Assembly (NCBI GenBank): GCA_963714425.1
Contig: CAVQOI010000008.1
Span: forward strand, 124,001 to 188,000
DNA: 64,000 bases
Direction of reading: 5' to 3'
Source: DATCYX01 sp963714425
GTDB lineage: Bacteria; Chloroflexota; Anaerolineae; Anaerolineales; UBA4823
A program made the translations under genes and the position numbers. This document shows, piece after piece, positions 1 through 8,244 of the stretch (position 1 is its first letter; each line of letters begins with the position of its first letter). The notes beneath the pieces were generated by a model, which was given only the letters and a program-made list of their open reading frames with translations, ran no database searches and was not told the DNA's origin.

Positions 1-777
1 ATGCACAGCTTAAGTGTATTGCGCGAGCTCGAAAACGTGCTGGGCGTGCTTGCCCAGCAGTATAACGAAGATAAATCTGCAAGCTTGATGGCCGGATTAT
101 TATCGATGCGCCTGGGACGCTATAGAGTGCAAATTTCTGCCCACCTGGATGCCCCACTTGTCCCCGAAAGAACCGTAAAGGCATTGCTTTTCCTCGCAGC
201 CCTCTACCACGATATAGCCAAACCTCAGACCCGTCAGGTAGAAGGCACGCGGGTGCGCTTTATCGGCCATGAGCTCATTGGGGAAGAATTGGCGAGACAA
301 AGAGGCTTATCCCTGCATTTGAGTAATGACGAGGTGAATCGCTTGGCGACGGTAATACGAAATCACCTGCGTCCACTGCTTTTAGGGCAAGGTGCTATTC
401 CTCCCACTCGAAAAGCGATATATCGCTTCTTTCGACAAACCGGTGCCGTAGGCGTAGATATTTGCTTGCTATCCCTGGCGGATGTCCTTGCTACACATGG
501 AACAAATTTACCCCAAGAACTTTGGAGCCGCCAGCTGGATGTTGTTCGTGATTTGTTAGAAGCCTGGTGGGAGCAACGCGACGAGCTTGTAACCCCGCCC
601 GCTCTGATTGATGGCCATCAATTGATGCAAGTCTTCGGATTGCCACCCGGTCGCCATATTGCAGAGTTACTTGAGGCGATCCGCGAAGGTCAGGCAACCG
701 GCGTAGTGTTGGATGAAGCTGGTGCTCTGGCGCTGGCGCGTTCCTGGATGGAAGACAATAAATTCCGTTACGGATAG
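1..777 (+). CDS. CCA-adding-type tRNA nucleotidyltransferase, C-terminal HD part (5' truncated by window)
   Basis: This is the C-terminal part of a poly(A)-polymerase/CCA-adding enzyme family protein. What is visible is an HD domain: a histidine at residue 2 of the visible part, the paired His70-Asp71 in LYHDIAKP, and a further histidine in IGHELIG. The last 50 residues (LIDGHQLM...GLPPGRHIAELL) match the C-terminal helical tail of bacterial tRNA nucleotidyltransferases. The ATG at base 1 is almost certainly internal, because the nucleotidyltransferase head is missing and the first HD histidine lies right at the edge. The stop overlaps the convergent small zinc-ribbon gene by 10 bases. The family role is 3'-CCA addition to tRNA; without the head domain an HD phosphohydrolase cannot be fully excluded. 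Confidence 0.72.
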   Translation: MHSLSVLRELENVLGVLAQQYNEDKSASLMAGLLSMRLGRYRVQISAHLDAPLVPERTVKALLFLAALYHDIAKPQTRQVEGTRVRFIGHELIGEELARQRGLSLHLSNDEVNRLATVIRNHLRPLLLGQGAIPPTRKAIYRFFRQTGAVGVDICLLSLADVLATHGTNLPQELWSRQLDVVRDLLEAWWEQRDELVTPPALIDGHQLMQVFGLPPGRHIAELLEAIREGQATGVVLDEAGALALARSWMEDNKFRYG

Positions 778-1064
778 ATAACGTTTAGCATTGGCTGGTA
801 GAAACACCGACATCCCAGTGAATGCGAACAACCCTCGACGGGAAGGGCGGGTACGTCAACCTTCTCGTAGGTTCCCTCTGCTTGCCGGCATGCTGGGCAA
901 CAATCATGCGCGACAACCAGCCGGATATTTTTAACTCGCGGATTGAGACGCAAACGGTTGAGCGCCACCGCGGACTCCGAATTTACCCGAAGATCTGCCT
1001 GGCAATTCAAGCAATTAATCGCTGAATCTGGGGATTGTACGTTGCATTTGGAACATATCTGCAC
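768..1064 (-). CDS. small double zinc-ribbon protein
   Basis: A 98-residue protein of unknown function. The N-terminus carries a CxxC...CxxC zinc ribbon (CSKC, then CLNC about 12 residues later). The C-terminal half has a second cysteine set (CCPAC and later CSHSLGCRC) that could form another metal site. There is no signal peptide or membrane segment. The start is GTG at 1064, because AGGAGG lies 7 bases upstream; the later in-frame ATG has no such site. It converges on the tRNA nucleotidyltransferase gene and its 3' end overlaps it by 10 bases. It lies downstream of the receiver gene on the same strand, with hairpins between them. A nucleic-acid or protein adaptor role is a guess. Confidence 0.6.
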   Translation of the reverse strand: MQICSKCNVQSPDSAINCLNCQADLRVNSESAVALNRLRLNPRVKNIRLVVAHDCCPACRQAEGTYEKVDVPALPVEGCSHSLGCRCFYQPMLNVIYP

Positions 1065-1084
1065 GTTATAACCTCCTAATAATC

Positions 1085-1136
1085 ATCAAACCGGGTAGTT
1101 TGATAAAAAGGGGATAGGTTGGCGGGCTGTGCCCGC
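1085..1136 (-). terminator. two inverted repeats between the receiver gene and the zinc-ribbon gene
   Basis: Two hairpins occupy this gap. Bases 1122-1127 (GCGGGC) pair with 1131-1136 (GCCCGC) around a TGT loop. Bases 1085-1091 (ATCAAAC) pair with 1098-1104 (GTTTGAT) around a 6-base loop. On the minus strand a TTTTT run lies between the two hairpins. The first could terminate the receiver transcript and the second sits just ahead of the ribosome site of the next gene. Stem lengths are modest, so this is a tentative call. Confidence 0.4.
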
Positions 1137-1201
1137 TAACTACTGCCCTCTAAGTATGTAATTCTCTGGGTGCCTGGCTGAATTTTAACCGAAAAGATCG
1201 C

Positions 1202-1798
1202 TTATTTAAGAGTTGTATCTTTCTTGCGAGTATTCTCTTTGATTGGTCTCTTACTGTGAGAAGTTGCACGTGGTCTTGTATCTTCCAAGTGCGAGGGTGA
1301 CTTCGCTGCATGAAGGGCATCAAAAGTCCCTCCACCACGACGAGGTTCAGTGTTTCGGTGTATGCCACTCCCCTTTTCTCCGCCTTTTTTGTCAGGGGGT
1401 GTCTTTTTCGATGACTCACCGCCACGCGAGCGCCAAACTAATCGCTTGAGATGGGCGATGAGCACGCTGCTAGTCATAGGTTTCAGGAGAAAATCATCAG
1501 CACCTTCATCCAGGGCTTTTGCGACCATGCTTGGATTGCTAATTGCTGAGAGCACCAGAATGGGTACCTGGCTAAAAGAGCGAACCTCTTTACAAACTTC
1601 CCAGCCATCCATATCGGGCATTGCCAGATCGAGGATGATTACTTCTGGCTCAGCATTATGTGCAGCCGAGATTCCCTCTGGCCCAGAGTGGGAGACGATG
1701 ACCTCGAATGCGTTTGGCTCAAGAATGAGGCGCAGCATCTCTGTCATCGCAATGTCGTCGTCGATTACCAGAACTCTGGTAGGCACTATGCTACTCAC
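1202..1798 (-). CDS. single-domain response regulator with basic tail
   Basis: Residues 8-120 form a CheY-like receiver. The acidic pair is in VIDDD, the phospho-acceptor aspartate is in IILDLAMPDMDG, and the conserved Lys is in LLKPM. No DNA-binding or enzymatic output domain follows; instead there is a basic tail of about 75 residues rich in Lys, Arg, Ser and Gly and probably disordered. The protein could act by docking with a partner, or the tail may bind nucleic acid or membrane. The start is GTG at 1798; the ribosome site is weak. It is transcribed divergently from the zinc-ribbon histidine kinase, which makes that kinase a reasonable candidate partner. Confidence 0.75.
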   Translation of the reverse strand: MSSIVPTRVLVIDDDIAMTEMLRLILEPNAFEVIVSHSGPEGISAAHNAEPEVIILDLAMPDMDGWEVCKEVRSFSQVPILVLSAISNPSMVAKALDEGADDFLLKPMTSSVLIAHLKRLVWRSRGGESSKKTPPDKKGGEKGSGIHRNTEPRRGGGTFDALHAAKSPSHLEDTRPRATSHSKRPIKENTRKKDTTLK

Positions 1799-1985
1799 CT
1801 GTTGGGCTTATTTCTCCAATGTTTACGGATTGTGGTCATCCCGGTGTACAGTCCCAATTATGCATGAAATCACCAGAGGAGTACCTTACAAACACTTTAC
1901 AGGTCGATATTTCGGTCAGAAACGGGAATATTTGGATTGTCATCGACTTGCGCATCCTAATAAACGAGGATATCATTAAAAACGA

Positions 1986-3137
1986 ATGACATCGGAGATC
2001 CCTTGCCCAAATTGTGGTTTACCTGTGGATTCGCAGGCTCGTCATTGCGAACATTGTGGTGTTGACCTGGCCATAGCCGCAGTATTGGCTGAGCGTGAGA
2101 TTTATCCAGCCAGACCACGAGTTGGTGTTACTTATACGCCAGAGATGCTGGTACCTAGACTGGGTGAATATCTGGTCGAAAAAGGACAACTAGCACCTGC
2201 AGACTTGGAACATGCATTAATATACCAGAAGAAGCGAGCTGCCTCCGGCAAACCTGTTTTACTGGGACAGGCATTGCGCGAGCTGGGTCTGATTCGTAGC
2301 GAAGAGCTCGATCAAGCGGTAACGGAACAAATCCTGCAACTTCAACTTGCATTGAAAAAGGCGAATGCGGAGTTGGAGAGTCGCATTCGTGAGCGGACAA
2401 GCGAACTTCAACATGCGATTGATAAATTAGGGGAGCTCAATCAGCTCAAGGCAAATTTCATTGCCAGCGTTTCACACGAGCTGCGAACACCCCTAACACA
2501 CATGAAAGGTTACATAGATCTGCTAATTGATAACGAGCTTGGGCAGCTTTCAGAGACTCAGAAGGAGGCGCTTAGCGTCATCAGCCGGGCAGAGAGGCGC
2601 CTGGAAAATTTGATTGAAGATTTGATCCATTTTTCACTATTTACACGTGGTGAGATCACAATTAGCCAGAGTCCAACGCAAATCAGGGAGATGTTGTCGA
2701 GCATAGTAGAGCAGTTGCATGCAAGAGCAATTTCATCAGGGATTTCGCTGGTTAAAGATATCCAAGAGGCGCTTCCAGAGGCTTATTGTGATGGAGAAAA
2801 AATCGAATGGGTAACTGCCCATCTTCTGGATAACGCCTTGAAATTTACGCAGCGTGGTGGGCAGGTAAAAGTGATGGCAAGTGATGGAAATAAGTTTGTT
2901 AGAATAGCTGTAGTCGATACTGGGATAGGAATCCCAGCGGATCGACTTGCCGAGATCTTTGAGCCATTTCATCAGCTGGATGGATCTCCGACGCGTCGCT
3001 ACGGCGGCACCGGGATCGGTCTTGCGCTCTCGCAGCAGATCTTATTAGCGCATGGTTCGAAGATTGAAGTAGAATCAGAGGCAGGGAAAGGGTCAAAATT
3101 TGCGTTCAGACTTCCGGTGGCTGACAGGAATGCATAG
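1986..3137 (+). CDS. histidine kinase with zinc-ribbon and MshEN-like N-terminus
   Basis: A soluble hybrid-looking sensor kinase of 383 residues. Residues 7-24 form a CxxC...CxxC zinc ribbon (CPNC, CEHC). Residues 57-115 resemble the MshEN/GSPII_E_N helical domain (RLGEYLVEKG, GQALRELGLI), a module known from type IV pilus ATPases where some versions bind c-di-GMP. A short coiled coil follows (118-155), then HisKA with phospho-acceptor His164 in SHELRTPL, and a HATPase domain with N-box Asn283 and the DTGIGIP and GTGIGL boxes. There is no transmembrane segment, so it should sense a cytoplasmic signal. It heads the plus-strand signalling block and is divergent to a receiver gene. Confidence 0.85.
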   Translation: MTSEIPCPNCGLPVDSQARHCEHCGVDLAIAAVLAEREIYPARPRVGVTYTPEMLVPRLGEYLVEKGQLAPADLEHALIYQKKRAASGKPVLLGQALRELGLIRSEELDQAVTEQILQLQLALKKANAELESRIRERTSELQHAIDKLGELNQLKANFIASVSHELRTPLTHMKGYIDLLIDNELGQLSETQKEALSVISRAERRLENLIEDLIHFSLFTRGEITISQSPTQIREMLSSIVEQLHARAISSGISLVKDIQEALPEAYCDGEKIEWVTAHLLDNALKFTQRGGQVKVMASDGNKFVRIAVVDTGIGIPADRLAEIFEPFHQLDGSPTRRYGGTGIGLALSQQILLAHGSKIEVESEAGKGSKFAFRLPVADRNA

Positions 3138-3151
3138 GATCAGTCAAAGCG

Positions 3152-4402
3152 ATGTTTGAAGAAATCTCTCATCCTGCGTCACTACGTCCCCAAGAGCTGG
3201 AAGCCGTTTATGCTATTAGTAAAGCCGTCGCTGGCGCCGTGGATATTGACGCTGCTCTGGATGAGATCATCTACCTGGCCCGTCCCGTGTTTATATTCGA
3301 TAACATGGTGCTCTACCTAAAGCGAGGCTCGGACACGCTTGAGCTGGCATATGCCAGGGCGATCGGCCGGGGGCGTTCGCAAGAAGCTGAGCTTGTGTGG
3401 GGGGAAGCGACCGCCTATGAGGTTGTACTTAATAGCCATGTCACCATCCGCACGGATGGGGCAGAAGATATGTCAGACCGCACGCAGCTTCGCTATTCAT
3501 TGGGTCTGCCTTTACGGACAGGAAATGAGATTAAAGGAGCAGTAGTATTCATCCGCTTCGGTGGACCAACCTACAAGCCAGACCAAATCCGCCTGGCAGA
3601 ATTTATCGGCATGCACGTTGGTCAACTTCTAGAGCATGACCAGCTGGTAGATAAGATTGTCGCTCTAGAAGCCGAACGTCGTCTGGACCGCCTTCAGGAA
3701 GATTTTATCGCCACCGTATCTCACGAGCTGCTCACACCTTTAGGCTTCATTAAAGGCTATGCAACCACCCTTTTACGAGATGATGCCACCTGGGACGAAG
3801 ATACGATGATGGAATTTCTGGTGATCATCGATGAAGAGGCTGACCGCCTGAGGGAGCTCATTGATAACCTCATGGACTCCTCTCGTTTGCAGGGAGGCAC
3901 GCTGCGGATGAGCTTCCAACCAGTACGAATAGACATCTTCTTGAAAGATCTAATTTCCCGCGCAAAGTCTCGCGATTCAAATAACAATATCACCCTAGAC
4001 CTGAAGATCCCAGAGCTTGTGCTCTCCGTAGATCCGGCACGATTGGCGCAAGTGTTCGATAATTTGTTGTCCAATGCCGCTAAATATGCACCCGGAGCGG
4101 CGATCGACATCTCGTTAAGCCAGGAGAACCAATTCGCACATATAATGATTCATGACAATGGACCGGGGATTGCAGCGGAACATATCCCCAACCTATTCAA
4201 GCGTTTTTACCGTGTCCCAACGAAGAATGTGAGCGTGAGGGGTACGGGTTTAGGTCTATTCATCTCCCGGCAAATCGTCCGGGCACATGGTGGTCAGATA
4301 AGTGTTGAGTTTGAGAATGGTCAGGGTACTACATTTCATATTGATCTTCCATTCAAGAGAGAGCACGAACAGAAAGACATCTCGTTAAGGGAGAGTAACT
4401 AA
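3152..4402 (+). CDS. GAF-domain histidine kinase
   Basis: Residues 15-165 form a GAF-type sensor domain, followed by a short linker helix, a HisKA dimerisation domain with His191 and a HATPase domain (LLSNAAKYAPG N-box, DNGPGI, GTGLGLF). The H-box reads SHELLTPL instead of the common SHELRTPL, so a leucine replaces the usual arginine. No membrane segment is present, so the input should be intracellular. It lies 14 bases after the zinc-ribbon kinase. Its stop overlaps the start of the OmpR-type regulator by one base (TAATG), which strongly suggests that this kinase and that regulator are a pair. Confidence 0.88.
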   Translation: MFEEISHPASLRPQELEAVYAISKAVAGAVDIDAALDEIIYLARPVFIFDNMVLYLKRGSDTLELAYARAIGRGRSQEAELVWGEATAYEVVLNSHVTIRTDGAEDMSDRTQLRYSLGLPLRTGNEIKGAVVFIRFGGPTYKPDQIRLAEFIGMHVGQLLEHDQLVDKIVALEAERRLDRLQEDFIATVSHELLTPLGFIKGYATTLLRDDATWDEDTMMEFLVIIDEEADRLRELIDNLMDSSRLQGGTLRMSFQPVRIDIFLKDLISRAKSRDSNNNITLDLKIPELVLSVDPARLAQVFDNLLSNAAKYAPGAAIDISLSQENQFAHIMIHDNGPGIAAEHIPNLFKRFYRVPTKNVSVRGTGLGLFISRQIVRAHGGQISVEFENGQGTTFHIDLPFKREHEQKDISLRESN

Positions 4403-5097
4403 TGAGTGAGAAAATTCTAGTCGTAGACGATGAGCCAAGATATTTACGATTGATTGAAGCAAACCTGGCATCGGATGGCTATCAAGTGATCAAAGCCATG
4501 AACGGACAGGAAGCAGTCGATCGTGTGGCTTCTCACCAACCCAATCTGGTTCTGATGGATATTATGATGCCAGTTTTGGATGGGTTTGGTGCCACGGAGC
4601 GCATCAGGGAGTTTTCCAATGTGCCCATCATTGTTGTCACTGCACGAGGAGAAGAGGGCGCGCGTGTGCGCGGTTTGGATCTTGGAGCAGATGACTATAT
4701 CGTGAAGCCTTTCTCGGCGACTGAGTTACTCGCCAGGGTGCGGGCGGTATTACGCCGTGCAAAAGTCTCGGGAGGCGAATTCCAGCAGTCGGTTTTCAAC
4801 CATGGGAACTTGAAGATCGACTTTGCTCGTGCGGAGGTATTCCGTAATGACCGAGTTGTCTTCCTCTCCGCGACAGAGTACCGCTTGCTCTTGCAGTTTG
4901 CCCACAATCTCGGTCAGGTGCTCACATCGGAGCAATTGCTGTCCAACGTGTGGGGGCCTGAATATCGGGATGACAAGGAAATTTTGTGGGTGAGCATCTC
5001 GCGTCTACGCCAAAAGCTGGAAGACGATCCGAAAAACCCTGTGCACATCGTGACTCGCTCAGGCATGGGATATTCCATGCCACCCATGACCGACTGA
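4402..5097 (+). CDS. OmpR/PhoB-family response regulator
   Basis: A 231-residue transcription factor. The receiver spans residues 1-120, with acidic residues in VVDDEP, phospho-acceptor Asp53 in LMDIMMP, Thr80 and Lys102 in VKPF. A winged-helix effector domain (about 130-228) follows, with the typical ending SRLRQKLEDDP...IVTRSGMGY. The start overlaps the GAF kinase stop by one base, so the two are translationally coupled and are very likely cognate. Target promoters are not evident from the window. Confidence 0.92.
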   Translation: MSEKILVVDDEPRYLRLIEANLASDGYQVIKAMNGQEAVDRVASHQPNLVLMDIMMPVLDGFGATERIREFSNVPIIVVTARGEEGARVRGLDLGADDYIVKPFSATELLARVRAVLRRAKVSGGEFQQSVFNHGNLKIDFARAEVFRNDRVVFLSATEYRLLLQFAHNLGQVLTSEQLLSNVWGPEYRDDKEILWVSISRLRQKLEDDPKNPVHIVTRSGMGYSMPPMTD

Positions 5098-5113
5098 TAT
5101 TATAGGTGGAGCT

Positions 5114-5794
5114 ATGAGTAATCCTTCAATTCCAATCGCAATCCGAGCAAAAAAGTTGGGTGTTTTGATGGTGGATGCCCGCCATACAGCCAAGAAAAGC
5201 CAGGATGAATGCGCGCGGGCGCTTGGCATCCCTGCCGATACCCTTGCAGATTTTGAGTTAGGAGAGCGGTCACCGACGCTGCCCCAGCTCGAAGTTCTAG
5301 CTTACTACTTAAACATCCCGCTTGAGCATTTCTGGGGGAACAAGGCAGTCTCCGAAGATCACACGCTCGAATCTTCGCTCGACCTTGATCAACTGATCAG
5401 CCTTCGCCAGCGAATGGTGGGAGCGATGGTTCGACAGGCCAGGCTCGAATCAGACTTATCCCTCGAGGAAGTGGCTGCCAGTGTCAGCATATCTTCAGAC
5501 GATCTGGAGGCTTGTGAACTTGGCGAGTTGGAATTACCACTTCCGGTATTAGAGGCCTTGGGTAAAGTATTTGATAGACCAATTGAGGGCTTCATGGACG
5601 ATCATGGGCCGGTCGGCGCATGGGTGAACCAACAGCGTGCTATACAGGACTTCCTATCACTGCCGGACGAAATGCAAATGTTCGTCACCAAGCCAATCAA
5701 CCGCCCTTATCTGGAGCTAGCACAACGTTTGAGCGAGATGAGTGTTGATAAACTCAGGTCGGTGGGTGAGGGTATCCTGGAAATTACATTGTGA
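5114..5794 (+). CDS. double helix-turn-helix (XRE-like) protein
   Basis: A 226-residue protein with two Cro/C1-type helix-turn-helix modules, at about residues 10-75 and 97-157. The second shows the pattern LSLEEVAASVSIS...LEACELGE. The last 70 residues are helical (SLPDEMQMFVTKPINRPYLELA) and contain no recognised domain. A ribosome site GGTGGAG precedes the ATG. It sits directly after the response regulator and overlaps the TPR gene, so all are probably one transcript. It is probably a DNA-binding regulator; two HTH units in one chain could bind adjacent half-sites without dimerising. Confidence 0.75.
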   Translation: MSNPSIPIAIRAKKLGVLMVDARHTAKKSQDECARALGIPADTLADFELGERSPTLPQLEVLAYYLNIPLEHFWGNKAVSEDHTLESSLDLDQLISLRQRMVGAMVRQARLESDLSLEEVAASVSISSDDLEACELGELELPLPVLEALGKVFDRPIEGFMDDHGPVGAWVNQQRAIQDFLSLPDEMQMFVTKPINRPYLELAQRLSEMSVDKLRSVGEGILEITL

Positions 5795-6360
5795 GGGATG
5801 GGATGGACGAGAATATTTCATCGAATCAGTTAGTGCAAGAGGCAAAATCAGCCTACGAAGAGGGTGACTATCTCACCGCTGCACATGCATTTGATGCTGC
5901 AGCAGCCAGTTTCGAAGGATCAGATGACACCCTCTCCGCTGCAGAAATGCGAAATAACAGTAGCGTGGCTTATTTACAAGCAGGTGAAGCACAATTAGCA
6001 CTGAAGGCGGTTGAAGGGACCTCAGCTATCTTTGCAGAAGTGGGCGATCTGCGCCGGCAAGGCATGTCGTTAGGTAACCTGGGTTGTGCCTTGGAAGCTG
6101 TGGACAGACATTCACAAGCAGCAGATGCCTATCGCCAGGCAGCGGAACTGCTCGAGCAAGCGGGGGAGCACGACCTGAGGGCCTATGTGATGAAATCTCT
6201 CTCTGGGCTGCAGTTACGATCAGGTCATCATATTGAGGCATTAGGGACGATGCAGTCAGGTTTGGAAGGCATCGAGCATCCAAAGCCCCAGGAGCGATTG
6301 CTTAAGCGGCTCCTGCAAGCGCCATTCAAGTTGTTGAGCAAGTCATCCGACCAATCTTAA
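5791..6360 (+). CDS. tetratricopeptide-repeat protein
   Basis: A 189-residue all-helical protein with about four TPR-like hairpins between residues 10 and 165 (A..AY..GDY..AA..F pattern, then NLGCALEAVDRH and AYRQAAELLE). There is no catalytic domain or membrane segment. The GTG at 5791 overlaps the previous stop by 4 bases (GTGA); an in-frame ATG at 5803, preceded by AGGGATGG, is an equally good start. As the last gene of the signalling block it may be a scaffold for the kinase, regulator or HTH protein, which is inference from position only. Confidence 0.72.
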   Translation: MRDGMDENISSNQLVQEAKSAYEEGDYLTAAHAFDAAAASFEGSDDTLSAAEMRNNSSVAYLQAGEAQLALKAVEGTSAIFAEVGDLRRQGMSLGNLGCALEAVDRHSQAADAYRQAAELLEQAGEHDLRAYVMKSLSGLQLRSGHHIEALGTMQSGLEGIEHPKPQERLLKRLLQAPFKLLSKSSDQS

Positions 6361-6400
6361 TTACCCTTATATATTTGCCTGACCCGGACGCCTACACGGG

Positions 6401-7297
6401 ATGGGCAAACCCCACTTGGACCAGGCAGGGATGATCGCAAAAATCGCCCCATTGTCTATCAGACCTGCAACCCCCAAAGATTGGCAGTCGCTGGCAAATC
6501 TGGTGCATTTTGAAGCCCGTGTGCACCGGCACCTCGATTGGCGGCCAGCGCTTGAATGGTTAGGCTATGACCCGTATTTGGTTGCCGAAAGGCAGGGGGA
6601 GGTGATTGCAGCGTTGGCTTGCCCTCCTGACCCGCCCGCTGTAGCTTGGATCCGGTTGTTTGCTGTTACCTCGGACGTACCGGTACGGGCAGCGTGGGAT
6701 GAACTTTGGCCCGTTGCATTGGACCAGTTCGCACGCACAGGTAGGGATATTACTGTAGCCACCATTCCGCTCCATGCGTGGTTTCGCAATCTCTTAGAGA
6801 AAAGCAAATTTTCCCGAACGCACACCGTTATTGTGCTTCGATGGAACAAAGGAACCAGTTGGCAAGCTCCTTCGCGCAGTTCGCCCATGATCAGGGTCAT
6901 GGACCATGCTGATCTTGGTTTAGTCGAGAAAGTCGATGCAAGTGCATTTGGCTTGATATGGCAGAACTCCCTCGTGGATCTCGAGATTGCTTTCCGTCAG
7001 GCAGCAATAGCATCTGTGGCGGTCATCGAAGATGAAATTGTTGGGTACCAGATTAGTACGGCGACACCCATGGGTGGACATCTTGCTCGCCTGGCTGTGA
7101 AGCCTATGCATCAAGGCCTGGGTATTGGGTATGCACTATTAGTAGATTTACTCTCAAAATTCGAGCAGCGAGGCGCGCAGAGTGTAACGGTAAATACCCA
7201 GCAAGATAATTTGTTCTCGCTGTCGTTATATCAGAAAGCTGGATTCAAACGCACGGGTGAGGAATACCCAGTTTATCAAACCATCGTTGATAGGTAA
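6401..7297 (+). CDS. GNAT-family N-acetyltransferase
   Basis: The C-terminal half (about residues 165-298) is a GNAT fold with the acetyl-CoA loop RLAVKPMHQGLGIGYALL and the end strand YQKAGFKRTGEEY. The N-terminal half starts LSIRPATPKDW and has the layout of a second, degenerate GNAT domain without a clear acetyl-CoA loop. The substrate cannot be told. The ATG at 6401 lacks a good ribosome site; the in-frame ATG at 6431, preceded by AGGCAGGG, may be the real start. The next reading frame starts before or just after this stop, so it is probably co-transcribed with the lipase-like hydrolase. Confidence 0.75.
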   Translation: MGKPHLDQAGMIAKIAPLSIRPATPKDWQSLANLVHFEARVHRHLDWRPALEWLGYDPYLVAERQGEVIAALACPPDPPAVAWIRLFAVTSDVPVRAAWDELWPVALDQFARTGRDITVATIPLHAWFRNLLEKSKFSRTHTVIVLRWNKGTSWQAPSRSSPMIRVMDHADLGLVEKVDASAFGLIWQNSLVDLEIAFRQAAIASVAVIEDEIVGYQISTATPMGGHLARLAVKPMHQGLGIGYALLVDLLSKFEQRGAQSVTVNTQQDNLFSLSLYQKAGFKRTGEEYPVYQTIVDR

Positions 7298-7322
7298 GGT
7301 CGAGAGCGATCTCCATAGGCAC

Positions 7323-8162
7323 ATGACCTGGTTGGCAGCTGACAGAACCAAGATTTTTACGCGAGTTTGGGAGCCTGAGCTCAAACCACGGGCTGTGATC
7401 AGCTTAGTCCACGGTCTCGGCGAGCATTCAGGTCGCTACGACCACGTGGCTGAGGCATTGAATAAGGCAGGGTATGCTCTCATCGCAATGGATCTGCGTG
7501 GGCATGGCAGGTCAGGGGGCAGGCGCGGGGTGACCCCTAATTACCTGACAATCATGGATGACATTCACCGGTTGTTGATCGAAGCTGGCCAACAATATCC
7601 GGATCTCCCTGGCTTTTTGTACGGGCACAGCCTGGGTGGCAGCTTGGTTCTCAACTTTGTATTACGCAAGCTTCCCAGACTACGAGGGGTGATCGCCACG
7701 AGCCCAGGTCTGCGCCCAGGATTTTCACCCCCAGCCTGGAAGGTATCCTTGGGTCGGGCTCTATATAATCTTTGGCCATCCTTTACGATGGCGAATGGGA
7801 TTGAACTCGAAGCACTCTCCCAAGACCCTGGTGTGATCGAGCGTTACCGAAACGATGGGTATGTACACGATCGCCTTTGCGCAAGGCTAGGAATTGATTC
7901 ATTAATCAATGGTGAATGGGCTCTTGAGCATGCAGCTGAATTTCCACTGCCTTTGCTGCTAATGCATGGCAGCGCAGACCGGATTGCCTCACCAAATGCC
8001 AGCCAGGAATTCGCAAATGCTGCCGGGTCAATCTGTACTTTTGTCTTGTGTGAAGGTCTGTACCACGAGCTCCATAACGAGCCCGAGCAAGTCGACGTGT
8101 TGAAGACCATGGTCTCTTGGCTTGATGAACGGATGCTCTCAGCGAACTCCGGGACTTTTTAA
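7323..8162 (+). CDS. alpha/beta hydrolase, monoacylglycerol-lipase type
   Basis: A serine hydrolase of the Hydrolase_4 (monoacylglycerol lipase) type. With the ATG at 7323 as residue 1, the oxyanion-hole strand is LVHGLGEHSGRY, the nucleophile is Ser103 in YGHSLGG, the acid is Asp219 in HGSADRIASP and the base is His248 in LYHELHNEP. The family cleaves carboxylic esters such as monoglycerides or lysophospholipids. The open frame extends upstream to a GTG at 7257, overlapping the acetyltransferase by 41 bases. The ATG at 7323 fits the usual family N-terminus better. No signal peptide is visible, so it should be cytoplasmic. Confidence 0.82.
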   Translation: MTWLAADRTKIFTRVWEPELKPRAVISLVHGLGEHSGRYDHVAEALNKAGYALIAMDLRGHGRSGGRRGVTPNYLTIMDDIHRLLIEAGQQYPDLPGFLYGHSLGGSLVLNFVLRKLPRLRGVIATSPGLRPGFSPPAWKVSLGRALYNLWPSFTMANGIELEALSQDPGVIERYRNDGYVHDRLCARLGIDSLINGEWALEHAAEFPLPLLLMHGSADRIASPNASQEFANAAGSICTFVLCEGLYHELHNEPEQVDVLKTMVSWLDERMLSANSGTF

Positions 8163-8184
8163 CCGAGTACTCACCTCCCCCGAA

Positions 8185-8213
8185 TTGACAAATCCAATCA
8201 GTCATGGCACAAT
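8185..8213 (+). promoter_or_regulatory. sigma-70-type promoter for the DsbA-like gene
   Basis: TTGACA at 8185-8190 is followed, after 17 bases, by CACAAT at 8208-8213, with an extended -10 TG at 8205-8206. It lies in the gap between the hydrolase stop and the ATG at 8245, giving an expected start near 8220. Confidence 0.5.
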
Positions 8214-8244
8214 TTGAGCCTTACTAGACGGTCGAGGAGCATTC

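Noticed and set aside
1350..1979. 209-codon open frame on the plus strand
   Set aside because: It runs antisense through the response regulator, has no ribosome site and no recognisable protein features.
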